Source: Psychrobacter sp. PL19 (GTDB lineage Bacteria > Pseudomonadota > Gammaproteobacteria > Pseudomonadales > Moraxellaceae). From it: a stretch of DNA of 64,000 bases. The stretch spans positions 1,240,001-1,304,000 of the forward strand of contig NZ_JAGING010000001.1 of NCBI RefSeq assembly GCF_017875835.1. Direction: 5' to 3'. Positions 1 to 10,183 of the stretch are shown one piece after another. A program made the position numbers and the translations under genes. The notes beneath the pieces are model-generated. The model was not told where the DNA came from. It did no database searches and saw nothing but the letters and a program-made list of their open reading frames with translations. Within the stretch, counting starts at the first letter, position 1. Every line of letters begins with the position of its first letter.

Positions 1-561
1 TTTTTACGTCAAGCTAAACCTGCTGATATAAGTGCTCTTAAGCAGTTACTTGACCACTGTTATCGTCAGTCGGAAGGTTGGACCAATGAAGCTGATTTAG
101 TCGCTGGTATTCGTATTACCGACTCCGAGCTCACCCGTGTTATTGCTGATCCTAAGCATTATTTGTTCGTCTATCCAAAGACTGATACGGATAGCCGTGA
201 TGGACAAGAGACTGGCGAATTACTTGGCTGCATTGCAGTGGATATGCAAGACAATGCTGATAAAAGCTGTGCCTATATCGGTATGTTTGCGGTTCATCCG
301 GAACGGCAGGGAGGCGGGGTTGGCCATCAAATACTACAGGCAGCGGAAATCTTTGCTGAGCGACATTTGCAAACTCAAGATAAGACTGTTCGACTGACTA
401 TGAGTATCTTGAGCCATCGTCCTGAGCTTTTGGCTTATTATGAACGTCGTGGTTACAAGCTTACTGGAGTGACGATGCCGTTTCCAGAGGATGGCAATAA
501 TGGCCAGCCAAAACGGCAAGACCTACAACTATTAGAACTAGAAAAATTAGCCACTAGTTAG
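1..561 (+). CDS. GNAT-family N-acetyltransferase (5' end outside window)
   Basis: The frame is open from base 1, so the first codons lie upstream and the gene is partial here. The visible part is 186 codons. It shows the GNAT core: a beta strand with C-A-Y-I-G-M-F-A-V-H-P followed by the acetyl-CoA loop E-R-Q-G-G-G-V-G-H-Q, then the C-terminal L-A-Y-Y-E-R-R-G-Y-K motif typical of the family. The family transfers acetyl groups from acetyl-CoA to amines or proteins; the substrate cannot be told from sequence. An internal ATG start near 163 would cut off the N-terminal part of the fold, so the longer frame is preferred. Confidence 0.85.
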   Translation, partial: FLRQAKPADISALKQLLDHCYRQSEGWTNEADLVAGIRITDSELTRVIADPKHYLFVYPKTDTDSRDGQETGELLGCIAVDMQDNADKSCAYIGMFAVHPERQGGGVGHQILQAAEIFAERHLQTQDKTVRLTMSILSHRPELLAYYERRGYKLTGVTMPFPEDGNNGQPKRQDLQLLELEKLATS

Positions 562-619
562 TAATTAATATTTAGTAGCTTATATTTAGTAATTATTGCT
601 TAGAAGTAATACTTTTAGC

Positions 620-832
620 CTAACTCCAAAAGTGTTTAAACGTCATAAATAGCCCGATGCTAAGTAATATAAACGCCACTATAACCAAGCGCTTGAACCA
701 GTTAAATGCGGGTAGACGGGTGGCATTATCATCAGATATTAGATAAGCCAGCAGGCACATTAAGCTGGCCACTAAGGTCATAATGCCAAGGCCAATCGGT
801 AAGATAAAAAGGTACACTTGCCACACAGCCAT
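620..832 (-). CDS. small two-helix membrane protein, unknown function
   Basis: A 70-residue ORF with two hydrophobic segments (about residues 5-30 and 48-66) separated by a short polar loop with D-D-N-A-T-R. This is the pattern of a small inner-membrane protein. It converges with the acetyltransferase gene and sits 170 bp downstream of gorA on the same strand. I do not recognise the family. It is probably a real lineage-specific gene, but only ORF integrity and hydrophobicity support it. Confidence 0.5.
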   Translation of the reverse strand: MAVWQVYLFILPIGLGIMTLVASLMCLLAYLISDDNATRLPAFNWFKRLVIVAFILLSIGLFMTFKHFWS

Positions 833-926
833 CTCTCAACAGTTTTTGTTACTGACATCATAGCAGTATCGTGGTTTGGCTGTCAGTATTAGAAACATCT
901 AAGTACCTTAAAACTATATTCATCAG

Positions 927-959
927 AGCCTCTGCCTATATTTAATATATGCAGAGGCT
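927..959 (-). terminator. hairpin downstream of glutathione reductase
   Basis: Perfect 9-bp inverted repeat (AGCCTCTGC / GCAGAGGCT) around a 15-nt AT-rich loop, 44 bp past the stop codon of gorA. Neither side has a strong T run, so termination may be weak or the hairpin may stabilise the 3' end. Confidence 0.5.
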
Positions 960-1002
960 GATTGATTGATGACACGCCTTAATAGTGCTCAGCCTATAAA
1001 GA

Positions 1003-2358
1003 CTAGCGCATCGTCACGAACTCTTCTGAGCCGGTTGGGTGGATAGCAATAGTATTATCAAAGTCAGCCTTAGTAGCGCCCATTTTTATAGCTACTGCAA
1101 AGCCTTGTATCATCTCATCGACGCCGAAGCCTATACCGTGCAGACCAACGACTTTTTCATCATCGCCCAAGCACACCAGCTTCATCATACACTTCTGACG
1201 ATGTTGGGTGACTGCACTATACATTGAGGTAAATGTTGAGCTATAGCATTTAATATTGTCCTTACCATAGTGATTAACAGCATCGATTTCAGTCAATCCA
1301 ATAGTACCGATAGCAGGATGGGTAAAGATAACCGTCGGTATCAATTCATAGTCTAAATGCTCATTAGGCTTATTATTAAATAAGCGCTCTGATAAGCGTC
1401 GACCTGCCGCGATAGCCACCGGAGTCAAGTCAACACCATTCTCGATAGTATCGCCTACCGCATATATACCTTTAATATTGGTGTTTTGGAACTTATCGAC
1501 TTTAATTTTGCCAATATCACTAGTCTCTACACCCGTCACTTGCAAATTAAGATTGTCCGTGGAAGGCGCGCGACCAATGGCCCAAATCAAACAGTCTGCC
1601 GTGTCTAGGCTGCCATCTTTGGTACATAAGGTTAGGCTACCATCTTCATTTTTGTTGACTTCAGTTAGCGTGGTGTTGGTGTGCAATTGAATGCCGTCTT
1701 GCTCCATCTCTATCAGCAAGGCTTCCACAACACTGTGGTCAAATGAGCGCAGTGGCGAGTGCTTACGTACATATAAATGCACTTCAGCGCCTAGACTGTT
1801 CAATACCCCAGCGATCTCAACGGCGATATATCCTGCTCCTACAATAGCCACCCGTTTTGGCAGCTGATTTAGGGCAAAAAAGCCATCAGAGTCAATACCG
1901 TGTTGTGCCCCTTTGATATCTGGGTAAATAGGATGACCGCCCGTTGCGATCAAAATATGATCAGCCGTAATGTGTTCGCCATTGACCTCGACTGTCTTGG
2001 CATCGATAAATTTGGCAAAGCCTTTTATCACGTCAACGCCATTTTTTGCCAAATTATTGTCATAGGCACGGTGAATATTTTCGATATATTGTTGGCGACT
2101 CTGCACCAGCTTTTGAAAATCAAAGCCTTTAACCTCAATATCGAATCCATAGTCTGGTGCATACTTATGGATGGCTTCGGCAACTTGCGCCCCATACCAC
2201 ATCACTTTTTTGGGTACGCAGCCCAAGTTCACGCAGGTGCCACCCAATTGGTTGGCTTCGATAATGGCACATTTTTTGCCATGGCTTGCCGCTCGGTTGA
2301 TTGAGGCAATACCGCCGCTACCGCCGCCAATCGAGATATAATCATAATGCTTGGTCAT
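1003..2358 (-). CDS. gorA: glutathione-disulfide reductase
   Basis: FAD-dependent pyridine nucleotide-disulfide oxidoreductase of 451 residues, the usual length for bacterial glutathione reductase. It reduces GSSG to GSH with NADPH in the cytoplasm. Visible motifs: N-terminal FAD site G-G-G-S-G-G at residues 11-16, redox-active disulfide [11 protein letters not shown] near 39-49, second dinucleotide fold G-A-G-Y-I-A-V-E near 174-181, FAD motif A-V-G-D near 300, and the C-terminal interface with the catalytic H-P-T-G-S-E-E. The H-P-T-G-S-E-E ending separates it from lipoamide dehydrogenase. Transcribed alone, with a hairpin downstream. Confidence 0.93.
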   Translation of the reverse strand: MTKHYDYISIGGGSGGIASINRAASHGKKCAIIEANQLGGTCVNLGCVPKKVMWYGAQVAEAIHKYAPDYGFDIEVKGFDFQKLVQSRQQYIENIHRAYDNNLAKNGVDVIKGFAKFIDAKTVEVNGEHITADHILIATGGHPIYPDIKGAQHGIDSDGFFALNQLPKRVAIVGAGYIAVEIAGVLNSLGAEVHLYVRKHSPLRSFDHSVVEALLIEMEQDGIQLHTNTTLTEVNKNEDGSLTLCTKDGSLDTADCLIWAIGRAPSTDNLNLQVTGVETSDIGKIKVDKFQNTNIKGIYAVGDTIENGVDLTPVAIAAGRRLSERLFNNKPNEHLDYELIPTVIFTHPAIGTIGLTEIDAVNHYGKDNIKCYSSTFTSMYSAVTQHRQKCMMKLVCLGDDEKVVGLHGIGFGVDEMIQGFAVAIKMGATKADFDNTIAIHPTGSEEFVTMR

Positions 2359-2503
2359 GGTTGCTGTCTCTTTATTAATAAGTGGTTAGTATAATTTTGG
2401 ACTCTATTGTAATGGGTATTATAATCAATCTTACAAGCTGCTTGTCACTAGGGTGTTAAGTTGTATCAGCATGGCTGGTGTTAGGTTAGAGATAGCCTGT
2501 AAG

Positions 2504-2956
2504 CTAAACAATAGCACGACGCCTATAAAATAACAGTCCAGGAATAGACAAGCCCAGCACCAGCCCTGAAGTCACAAATAAGGACTCAAACAAAAAAACC
2601 ATCATTTGACCGAATAACTCGTCTGAATAGCCAAAATAACCAATCTGTACCATGCTGACCATCGCCTTGTAAGCGGCGACTCCTGGCATCATACAAATGA
2701 CACTTGGTGAGATGAGGGCCTTGGGTGGTAGGGTATATTTCCTAGAGAAATAAACCCCTAAAAAGCTGGCGAGCATCGCCCCAAAAAAACTGGCAACCAC
2801 GATATGCACGTGCTGATAGACAAGGGCTGTTTTTAGCCCGAACCCAAAAGCAGTCATGAGCAAACAGGGTAGAATATACCGTTTGGGTACGGTAAACATT
2901 AGCGTCCAGCCAAGGGTAATAATACAAGACAGCGCAACGGTTTGAATGAACCACAT
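2504..2956 (-). CDS. ThrE-type threonine/serine exporter, small subunit (DUF3815/YjjB-like)
   Basis: About 150 residues with four hydrophobic helices and the conserved Y-K-A-M-V-S-M-V-Q segment seen in the YjjB-like half of ThrE exporters. The start at 2956 (M-W-F-I-Q) is chosen because it follows the upstream gene's TGA by one base (TGATATG), typical of coupled translation. A longer ORF reaching 3010 would overlap the partner gene. In many bacteria the ThrE function is split between a DUF1212 protein and this small protein, and both are present here as an operon. The substrate is inferred from the family. Confidence 0.78.
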   Translation of the reverse strand: MWFIQTVALSCIITLGWTLMFTVPKRYILPCLLMTAFGFGLKTALVYQHVHIVVASFFGAMLASFLGVYFSRKYTLPPKALISPSVICMMPGVAAYKAMVSMVQIGYFGYSDELFGQMMVFLFESLFVTSGLVLGLSIPGLLFYRRRAIV

Positions 2957-2957
2957 A

Positions 2958-3758
2958 TCAAAACCCCCAGTGCTGTATTCTAAGTAGAACAAGGGCCATG
3001 ACAATGCCAACGCCAGCTGAAAAGGTCAACATATAGGTAAAAACGGCACGCCCAATCCCAATATTGACATAGCCTTTTAAGATGTCTGATAAAGAGTTGA
3101 TTAGGGGAAAGCTTGGCACTAATAGCAAAACGCTAGAGGCAACGGCAATGTCTGCATTATCACCTATATCAAAATAATAGGTTGTCGCCCCAATTAGAGA
3201 GGCGATAAACGCTGTCACAATGACTGTTATAAACGGATTAAAGTGATTTTTGGCCAGATAAATACGGGTGAGCATCGCCACCATACCTGCGGTAAAGGTC
3301 ACTGCGGTAATCAACCAACTGCCGCCATTAAGATAAGCAAATGCGGCACAAGAGGCGCCAACAAATAGGCACACTAGCCACGTTGGGTAAACCGACTTAT
3401 CTAACTCATCCAACGCAAGAGTAGTGAGTTCAGTCAGCTCATGATTCAGCTTATCATCGCTTGCGGTGGCTTCGGTTTTATTGACAATTTGCTGGATTTG
3501 TACCAATAAATTGACATTAATGCTCTGATTAATGGTGTCCCTAGTGGTGGTGATACAGCGTTCATCACAAATAGTTGTCAAGGTAATGGCATTAAAGTTG
3601 AGCGAACATTCTACGCTGTTCATCCCCAAGGCGATGCCCAAGCGCTTGGATAGGTCAACCACAATGGCCGACTCAGCGCCATATTGCATAAGGAGTAATC
3701 CGCAGCGCACGCATAATCGAGTAATGCGCTGTTGCTGTACGTAGCTGATAGGAGTCAT
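2958..3758 (-). CDS. ThrE-type threonine/serine exporter, large subunit (DUF1212/YjjP-like)
   Basis: 266 residues. The N-terminal cytoplasmic half (to about residue 125) carries the family motifs R-C-G-L-L-L-M-Q-Y-G-A-E-S near 19-31 and the strand region around T-T-I-C-D-E-R-C. The C-terminal half has about five transmembrane helices. This is the YjjP-like half of the threonine/serine (and possibly other metabolite) exporter. It is the first gene of a two-gene operon with the YjjB-like small subunit. The family is clear; the exported substrate is inferred. Confidence 0.8.
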   Translation of the reverse strand: MTPISYVQQQRITRLCVRCGLLLMQYGAESAIVVDLSKRLGIALGMNSVECSLNFNAITLTTICDERCITTTRDTINQSINVNLLVQIQQIVNKTEATASDDKLNHELTELTTLALDELDKSVYPTWLVCLFVGASCAAFAYLNGGSWLITAVTFTAGMVAMLTRIYLAKNHFNPFITVIVTAFIASLIGATTYYFDIGDNADIAVASSVLLLVPSFPLINSLSDILKGYVNIGIGRAVFTYMLTFSAGVGIVMALVLLRIQHWGF

Positions 3759-4036
3759 TGGTTAGATACGCGTGTTGGCTATTGTGATTTTTCAGTATAA
3801 ACAATATAAGTAGCTATGAGCTACTGATACGGATATACCATAGACCGGAGTAACATAACGATAGCATGAATTGCGGTGTTTTTTACTGTGGCGAACTTAT
3901 GAGTACAAAAGATAGCAGTAAGGTCCTAGTATAAGTGCGTTTTAAAGAGGCTATCTAAACCTGATCGTTCAGTGACGGGTAGGCATCATATTTGATGCTA
4001 CGATGACGTATCAACTGTTTTAGCAAGGAGGATAAA

Positions 4037-4318
4037 ATGCATATAGCCATTCTAACTCTGACTTTTACGCTGCCCGGATGCAGCTCATTAAAAGAAAAAC
4101 GCCAACGCATGGGCGGCCTACATGCACGCTTTGGCCGTAATCCAGCAGTTGCGGTATGTGAGAGCGGCGAGCGTGATCGGCATGATGCCAGCGAATGGAC
4201 GCTTGTCGTAGTAGGGCTGTCTAAACGTGAGGTCGAATCACAGTGTAGTCAGTTAGAGGCGAAGATAGAACATACCGTAGAAGCGCGCGTGATGAACGTG
4301 ATGCGAGAGTTTATTTAG
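4037..4318 (+). CDS. DUF503 (YlxP-like) family protein
   Basis: 93-residue ORF preceded by a strong ribosome-binding site (AAGGAGG, 7 nt before ATG). The N-terminal strand M-H-I-A-I-L-T-L-T-F-T-L-P-G followed by S-S-L-K-E-K-R is the hallmark of DUF503 proteins. The rest fits the ferredoxin-like fold with a second half V-V-G-L-S-K-R-E-V-E. Family members lie near rbfA/infB in Gram-positives and have no firm function. Here it stands alone, so context adds nothing. Confidence 0.75.
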   Translation: MHIAILTLTFTLPGCSSLKEKRQRMGGLHARFGRNPAVAVCESGERDRHDASEWTLVVVGLSKREVESQCSQLEAKIEHTVEARVMNVMREFI

Positions 4319-4373
4319 TTGACTCATAGTATGATATAAAATGTATTGAAAGTGAAAAACACATTTCATTATC

Positions 4374-4390
4374 GGTGGGTGGAACGCACC
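4374..4390. repeat. short palindromic repeat-like motif
   Basis: Imperfect 17-bp palindrome GGTGGGTGGAACGCACC between the DUF503 gene and the disrupted NTPase gene. It resembles dispersed palindromes that I associate with Neisseria/Moraxella-type genomes, but no second copy was noticed in this window. It could also act as a weak terminator. Confidence 0.3.
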
Positions 4391-4397
4391 TTACGAT

Positions 4398-5834
4398 TTA
4401 GATAGTGTTCAAATTATCTGTATGTTCTAGCCAGCTTTCAACAGATGCTCTAGTGTTGGAGTTCTCAATAATTCTTTCTTGTAATAGTTCCAACGTCCAC
4501 TGTCGCACCTCATCTCGTTTTGATTTAACTATAAAAGGATGGTAAGAAAAAATTGATATACAGTAAACGTTCGTATTCTCCAAGAATGACCAAGTTACAT
4601 TATTTATTTTAGTTGCATCATTAAATCTCACTGTTTTTATCCCAAAAGCTGGATGTTGTAGAATCTTGTGAATATAAAGCTTTCTATCTTGTTCATCTTC
4701 AATCGATTGCCAGATGATGGTTTTTAGATTCACCTTGTCTATATTTTGTATAGCCTCACAAAACTCTAGGTTTTCATTGCCATGTTGATAAAACTTTATA
4801 AATACACGAGAAATAGTAGCGATATCCAAGTTAGTATTAATTTCAACTTTGCGTTCTTTAACGGCATGTTCAATATAGTCCTTAAAAGTGTCATTCGGTT
4901 GTCTACCAAAACGATACCACCATCCTACATCCCAAAAATCTGAGCTTTCAGAAACTTTTTCTTTAATATGTTGCCTTATTAATTCTTGTAACTTGTCAGC
5001 TAAATCTTGAGCGCCATTTCGACTTAGTGTATTGTAGTGAAAACCTAGATTCTCTAAAGTTTCTCTATTTATTCTTCTGCTTATATTATCAAAGAGTCTT
5101 TGATTGAAGTTCAAGCTTATGTTTAAACTATTATACTCAGTCATTAACTTCTGTTTTTCTCTATCATTTTCAAATTCAGCTTCATTAATAGAATCCTGTT
5201 TGAATAGTTGCTCAACTCTATCATCATCAATGTTAATGTCTGTAATTAGTTCTATCACAACATCAGTCCACCCTTCCATACGAAAGTTAGGGTAGAATTT
5301 TGAAAGTTTTTCCTCTACAGCGTCTTTTTTAGTTCTAACAGTTGCTTTTAGTGCTTCATCATCACTTTTTAAAAAGATATCTAATCGGTCATCGAGACCA
5401 TCTTCAGAAAAATACGTTTCTAACTCTTTCATATCGATATCAAGAACTTTAGGAATGTCATTAACAAGCTTGATAATAAGAATTTGCCTTAGGATTTCTT
5501 CTTTGCTCAACTTTGATAAAGATGATGAGTGTTTTATTATCTCGTGATAGATTTTCTGCACACGCTGATAAAATCTAAGATTTCTAACACCCATAGTTTG
5601 ATAGAATTTTTCGTAGATAGGGAATGTCTCGATATCACTAATCTTATCTTTAATAATTGACAGTGAGTCGTCTAATACCAACACTTCATCAAACACCTTT
5701 TCCTTATATTCTCTGAAATTTTCACCTGCTTCACCTTCATGTAGTATCACCACTACTTTACAGTTTTTTTCTAAGCTTAAATGATTAACTAACCCCATTA
5801 CATCTATGATATCTAATTTAGCTGAATGTCTTTC
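4398..5834 (-). pseudogene. P-loop NTPase (KAP-like), C-terminal part, separated by IS insertion
   Basis: C-terminal three quarters of a P-loop NTPase gene cut by the IS5-family element at 5838-6751. An ATG at 5796-5798 gives a 466-residue ORF, but the frame continues upstream to the IS edge, reading E-R-H-S-A-K-L-D-I-I-D-V before that Met. This continues the Walker B segment of the other fragment. Just after it comes K-V-V-V-I-L-H-E-G-E-A, like the sensor strand of STAND/KAP ATPases, then a long helical acidic region with no domain I recognise. Whether the remaining ORF is expressed is unknown. Without the P-loop it should not be an active ATPase. Confidence 0.75.
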
Positions 5835-5837
5835 AAT

Positions 5838-6751
5838 AGACCTCTTGCAAAAGTGGCCTCATGAATTAGAATAACCGTATCACTCACAATCAAATAACTG
5901 CCATGCCCGATATAAATAAACTACTTGAGCAAAGCGACTCCGGCTTCAAACGCTACACTGGTATTCATAAAACTACCTTTAAAGCCATGTTAGAAGCCAT
6001 GCAACAACATGAAGCAGCAAAGACCAAATCAGGTCGTCCAAGCGAGCTTAGATTGGAAGCGCAGCTCCTGCTTGCATTGACTTATTGGCGTGAATACCGA
6101 ACGCTTTATCACATCGGTATGGACTTTGGTATTCATGAGTCTTCTGCCAGTCGCATGGTTCGTAAAGTAGAAGATATTCTTCTTAAGTCAGGTAGATTTG
6201 GCTTACCTAGAAAGCTACCACGGGGCGATGTTGATGATATTAACTGGTCAGCGGTCATTGTAGATGCGACCGAAACCCCGATTGAGCGTCCAAAAAAAAC
6301 CAAAGTGACTACTACAGCGGAAAAAGAAAGCAACATACCTTAAAAGCGCAAGTTATCGTGCATTGGCAAACAGGTTTAATACTAGATGTTCAAACTTGCA
6401 AAGGATCGGTACATGATTTTAGCCTTTACAAACAGACTTGTCCTGACTGGTTACCTGAAAATGCAAGCTACTTAGCAGACAGTGGCTACCAAGGTATAGC
6501 GAAGTTGCATGACCAAACCTTTACACCCTTTAAAAAACCAAAAGGCTGTGAATTACTAGACTGTAGCAAACAAGTGAATCAGTATTTAGCTAAATTACGT
6601 ATTCTGGTTGAGCACAAAATAGGTCTGATCAAGCTGTTTAAAATCGTGGCTCAGCGCTATCGCAATCGTCGTCAGCGTTATGATTTAAGAATGAAGCTGT
6701 TTGCAGGTGTAGTCAATTTCGAACTTAATTCATGACTTTTGCAAGAGGTCT
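5838..6751 (+). mobile_element. IS5-family insertion sequence (IS427-like), 914 bp
   Basis: Ends are inverted repeats (AGACCTCTTGCAAAAGT at 5838; its complement ends at 6751) flanked by a 3-bp duplication AAT at 5835-5837 and 6752-6754. Inside is a transposase in two overlapping frames. Size, 3-bp duplication and the two-frame transposase fit the IS427/IS1031-type groups of the IS5 family. Removing the element and one AAT exactly restores the interrupted NTPase reading frame, which confirms both ends. Confidence 0.9.
5903..6735 (+). CDS. IS5-family transposase, two frames joined by -1 frameshift
   Basis: The first frame (5903-6343, 146 codons) encodes the N-terminal DUF4096-like helix-turn-helix region and the first catalytic Asp in V-D-A-T-E-T-P-I-E-R-P. 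The second frame (to 6735) encodes H-T-L-K-A-Q-V-I-V, the second Asp in L-A-D-S-G-Y-Q-G and the Glu in V-E-H-K-I-G, completing the DDE triad. The frames join by a -1 shift at an A8 run (6292-6299): the heptamer A-AAA-AAA lies in the right phase, and the -1 frame then reads N-Q-S-D-Y-Y-S-G-K, the normal family sequence. This fits programmed frameshifting, so the element may be active. Confidence 0.85.
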
Positions 6752-7159
6752 AATATCATCTATACAAATTACTGTATCGGTAATCATACTTGATACAGCA
6801 CTACTAATCATGCCTTTGCTAAGGGATAAAGCAATACCTTTACCTTCAATTTTAGAGAAGTCAATAACGTCAAGACTTTTCTGAAAACTTTTCTTAATAA
6901 ATGAAAAGTTATCTTTCTTTTGGCTTGTACTATGAGATTTAAGAGCAATTTCAAATTTTAAAGATTCTAAAGACTCAATGCCGAATAAAGATACATAAGC
7001 ATATTTTTTAGTTTTAAACTTAGCATGGTTTTTTTCGTAGAAATTATTCCAGAAGTGTGTTTTTCCAATGCCCCATTCGCCAGTTAGAGCGATAGCAACA
7101 GATTCTTTAGCATTGATAAGATCCAAAAGCTTATCTTCGAGATTTTCTACGTTTGCCAT
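6752..7159 (-). pseudogene. P-loop NTPase (KAP-like), N-terminal part with Walker A
   Basis: N-terminal fragment, about 136 native residues. It carries the P-loop G-E-W-G-I-G-K-T-H-F-W near 26-36 and ends in the Walker B strand V-I-C-I-D-D-I, where the IS element begins. The ORF then runs into the IS end, adding R-P-L-A-K-V-M-N and a stop. Joined to the 4398-5834 part, the intact gene would encode 614 residues. The G-E-W-G-I-G-K-T-x-x-W P-loop is common in KAP-type and other P-loop fold NTPases of accessory and defence regions, so a defence role is possible but not shown. It is preceded by a weak AAGG ribosome-binding site. Confidence 0.75.
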
Positions 7160-7223
7160 TGCTTAATGCCTTATAGATGATTTTAGACTAACAATTATAT
7201 TAACGTCGAGTTCAAAACTGCCC

Positions 7224-7257
7224 AAAAAAAGGCTATTCCCTTAAGAATAACCTTTTT
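7224..7257. terminator. bidirectional terminator downstream of uvrA
   Basis: Hairpin AAAAAAGGCTATTC / GAATAACCTTTTT with a short CCTTAA loop, 26 bp past the uvrA stop. The A run at the left is a U tract on the minus-strand transcript, and the T run serves the opposite direction. Confidence 0.8.
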
Positions 7258-7282
7258 GATATTATTTTACATTGTAAGACTA

Positions 7283-10183
7283 CTAGCTTGCTTGCTGTGA
7301 CTCAAGCATCGGCTTTAAGAACTCACCGGTATGCGAGCCTTTAACTTCCGCTACTTGTTCAGGTGTGCCTTCAGCGACAATCAGTCCACCACCTTTACCG
7401 CCTTCAGGTCCTAAGTCAATTACCCAGTCCGCGGTCTTAATAACATCCAAGTTATGTTCAATCACTACGATAGTGTTGCCTTTGTCACGTAGCGCATGCA
7501 AGATATTAAGCAGCTTAGCGATATCGTGGAAATGCAAACCAGTGGTTGGCTCATCCAAGATATACAGCGTCTGTCCAGTATCACGTTTGGCCAGCTCGCG
7601 GGCTAGTTTGACACGCTGCGCTTCACCGCCAGATAACGTGGGTGCTGATTGACCAAGACGAATATAACTGAGACCAACTTCGACTAGGGCCTGTAGACGA
7701 CGATAAATAGCGGGAATAGCTGAGAAAAATTCTGCCGCGTCTTCAACGGTCATATCCAGCACTTCAGCGATGTTTTTGCCTTTATAGTAAATCTCTAAAG
7801 TCTCGCGGTTATAGCGCTTGCCTTCACAAGTATCGCATGGCACATACATGTCTGGTAAAAAGTGCATCTCAACTTTGATCAGGCCATCACCTTGGCAAGT
7901 CTCACAGCGACCGCCTTTAACGTTAAAGCTAAAGCGACCTGGTTTATAACCGCGGGCTCGTGCCTCTAGCGTTTGGGCGAACATTTCTCTTACTGGGGTA
8001 AAGACGCCGGTATAAGTCGCTGGATTTGAGCGCGGGGTACGGCCAATAGGGCTTTGGTCAATATCAACCATCTTGTCCAAGTGCTCAAGACCACTAATGC
8101 TTTCGAATTTGTCAGCGATCAGGGTTGAGGCATTATTCAACTGGGTAGCTGCCAATGGCATTAAAGTGCGGTTGATCAGCGTGGATTTACCCGAGCCGGA
8201 CACCCCAGTAATACAAGTCATGATACCAATCGGTAGGGTCAAATGGACATCTTGTAGGTTGTTACCTGTTGCCCCTTTTAACTCAATGGTCATAGGGACT
8301 TTTTTAGGTTTGGCCTTGCCTTCAACTTCCATGTCAATCGTCTTGGGTTGATGACGAACTTTAGGAATATCGATTTTCATCTTACCAGACATATACTGGC
8401 CAGTAAGTGATTCTTTGGAGGCCATGATGTCATCTACTGTGCCTTGGGCAATCACGTGACCGCCATGGACGCCAGCACCAACGCCGATGTCAATCACATG
8501 ATCGGCGTGGCGAATCGCATCTTCGTCATGCTCAACGACTAGCACGGTATTGCCTAAATCACGCAAACGCATTAAGGTTTTTAGCAGACGATCGTTATCG
8601 CGTTGATGCAGTCCAATTGAGGGCTCATCAAGCACGTACATCACGCCCATTAGACCGGCACCAATTTGGCTGGCTAGCCTGATACGTTGCGCTTCACCAC
8701 CAGATAGGGTTTCAGCGGAACGGGCTAATGATAAATAATCCAGTCCAACACTGACCAAGAAGTTCAAGCGCTCGTTAATCTCTTTAAAGATTTTCTCAGC
8801 GACTTCACCTTTATGACCACCAATCTTCAGCGTTTTATAATAATCAGCAGCATCACCAATAGACAGCTTAACGATTTCAGCAATGGTTTGATCATCAACC
8901 CGTACATTACGCGAAATCTCATTGAGACGCGCGCCGTCGCAGACGTTACAAGTGGTGTCTGCTAGATATTTAGCCAGCTCGTCACGTACTAGATTACTTT
9001 GGGTTTTGGCATAACGGCGCTCAAGATAGGGCAGCACGCCTTCAAAAGGAATGGTTTTATTGGTTTTACGACCACGCTCATCCGTAAAATTAAAGGTTAG
9101 CTTTTCTTTACCTGAGCCTTGCATGATGAGGTCTTGCTGCTCTTTAGAGAGTGCTTGCCACGGCGCATCCATATCAATTTTAAAATGATGACAGACCGTT
9201 GATAGCAGACCAAAGTAATAAGCATGACGCTTATCCCAACCATTAATCGCCCCTTGGTTTAGGGATTTTTCATGGTGAGTGATCAGTTTTTCGGCAGAAA
9301 AGTACTGACGCTTACCCAAGCCATCACAGGCCGGGCAGGCACCATAGGGATTGTTAAAACTAAACAATCTTGGCTCAAGCTCGGATACTGCCCGATCACA
9401 GATAGGACAGCTGTGTTTGGCTGACATGACTTGATTGTCACTACCATCAGGCTTTGGATTGCCATCCATGTAATGCAAGGTAACCAGTCCTTGACCCAAA
9501 CGTAGCGCAGTCTCTAAGCTTTCAGCAACACGGTTGCCCAAATCATCACGCACTTTAAAGCGGTCAACCACCACTTCTATGGTATGCTTTTTCTTCTTCT
9601 CTAGGGCTGGTAGCTCGTCCATATCATAGACATCACCGTCGACCCGCACTCGTACAAAGCCTTGCCCGACCAGCTGTTCTAACAGTACCGTATGCTCGCC
9701 TTTACGCTCACGAATGACCGGTGCGAGGATCATCAGCTTAGTCTCCTCCGGTAGCGACATGACCTGATCGACCATTTCAGTTACGGACTGCGCCACCATG
9801 GGCTCGCCATGTTCAGGGCAATATGGCGTACCGATACGGGCATAAAGCAGGCGTAAATAGTCATAAATCTCGGTAATCGTACCAACCGTTGAGCGTGGAT
9901 TATGGTTGGTTGATTTTTGTTCAATCGCAATCGCTGGTGATAGTCCATCGATGCTATCGACATCTGGTTTTTCCATTTGTGACAGAAATTGGCGCGCATA
10001 AGCCGATAAACTTTCGACATAACGACGTTGTCCTTCGGCATAAAGGGTATCAAATGCCAAAGATGATTTACCTGAGCCAGATAAACCTGTGATTACTACA
10101 AACTTATCTCGTGGAATATCTAAATCAATGTTTTTTAGATTATGAGTACGTGCGCCGCGTATTGCGATATGGTCATGTGCCAT
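7283..10183 (-). CDS. uvrA: excinuclease ABC subunit A
   Basis: 966 residues, close to the usual 940-960. UvrA is the damage-recognition ATPase of nucleotide excision repair and loads UvrB. It shows two ABC ATPase halves: Walker [10 protein letters not shown] near 34, signature [10 protein letters not shown] in the first half, second Walker [10 protein letters not shown], second signature [10 protein letters not shown] and Walker [13 protein letters not shown]. Zinc-finger cysteine pairs C-P-I-C...C-P-A-C and C-E-T-C...C-D-T-C are present. Transcribed alone, divergent from the MFS gene, with a strong terminator. A uvrA near ssb is a common arrangement; here two genes separate them. Confidence 0.97.
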   Translation of the reverse strand: MAHDHIAIRGARTHNLKNIDLDIPRDKFVVITGLSGSGKSSLAFDTLYAEGQRRYVESLSAYARQFLSQMEKPDVDSIDGLSPAIAIEQKSTNHNPRSTVGTITEIYDYLRLLYARIGTPYCPEHGEPMVAQSVTEMVDQVMSLPEETKLMILAPVIRERKGEHTVLLEQLVGQGFVRVRVDGDVYDMDELPALEKKKKHTIEVVVDRFKVRDDLGNRVAESLETALRLGQGLVTLHYMDGNPKPDGSDNQVMSAKHSCPICDRAVSELEPRLFSFNNPYGACPACDGLGKRQYFSAEKLITHHEKSLNQGAINGWDKRHAYYFGLLSTVCHHFKIDMDAPWQALSKEQQDLIMQGSGKEKLTFNFTDERGRKTNKTIPFEGVLPYLERRYAKTQSNLVRDELAKYLADTTCNVCDGARLNEISRNVRVDDQTIAEIVKLSIGDAADYYKTLKIGGHKGEVAEKIFKEINERLNFLVSVGLDYLSLARSAETLSGGEAQRIRLASQIGAGLMGVMYVLDEPSIGLHQRDNDRLLKTLMRLRDLGNTVLVVEHDEDAIRHADHVIDIGVGAGVHGGHVIAQGTVDDIMASKESLTGQYMSGKMKIDIPKVRHQPKTIDMEVEGKAKPKKVPMTIELKGATGNNLQDVHLTLPIGIMTCITGVSGSGKSTLINRTLMPLAATQLNNASTLIADKFESISGLEHLDKMVDIDQSPIGRTPRSNPATYTGVFTPVREMFAQTLEARARGYKPGRFSFNVKGGRCETCQGDGLIKVEMHFLPDMYVPCDTCEGKRYNRETLEIYYKGKNIAEVLDMTVEDAAEFFSAIPAIYRRLQALVEVGLSYIRLGQSAPTLSGGEAQRVKLARELAKRDTGQTLYILDEPTTGLHFHDIAKLLNILHALRDKGNTIVVIEHNLDVIKTADWVIDLGPEGGKGGGLIVAEGTPEQVAEVKGSHTGEFLKPMLESQQAS

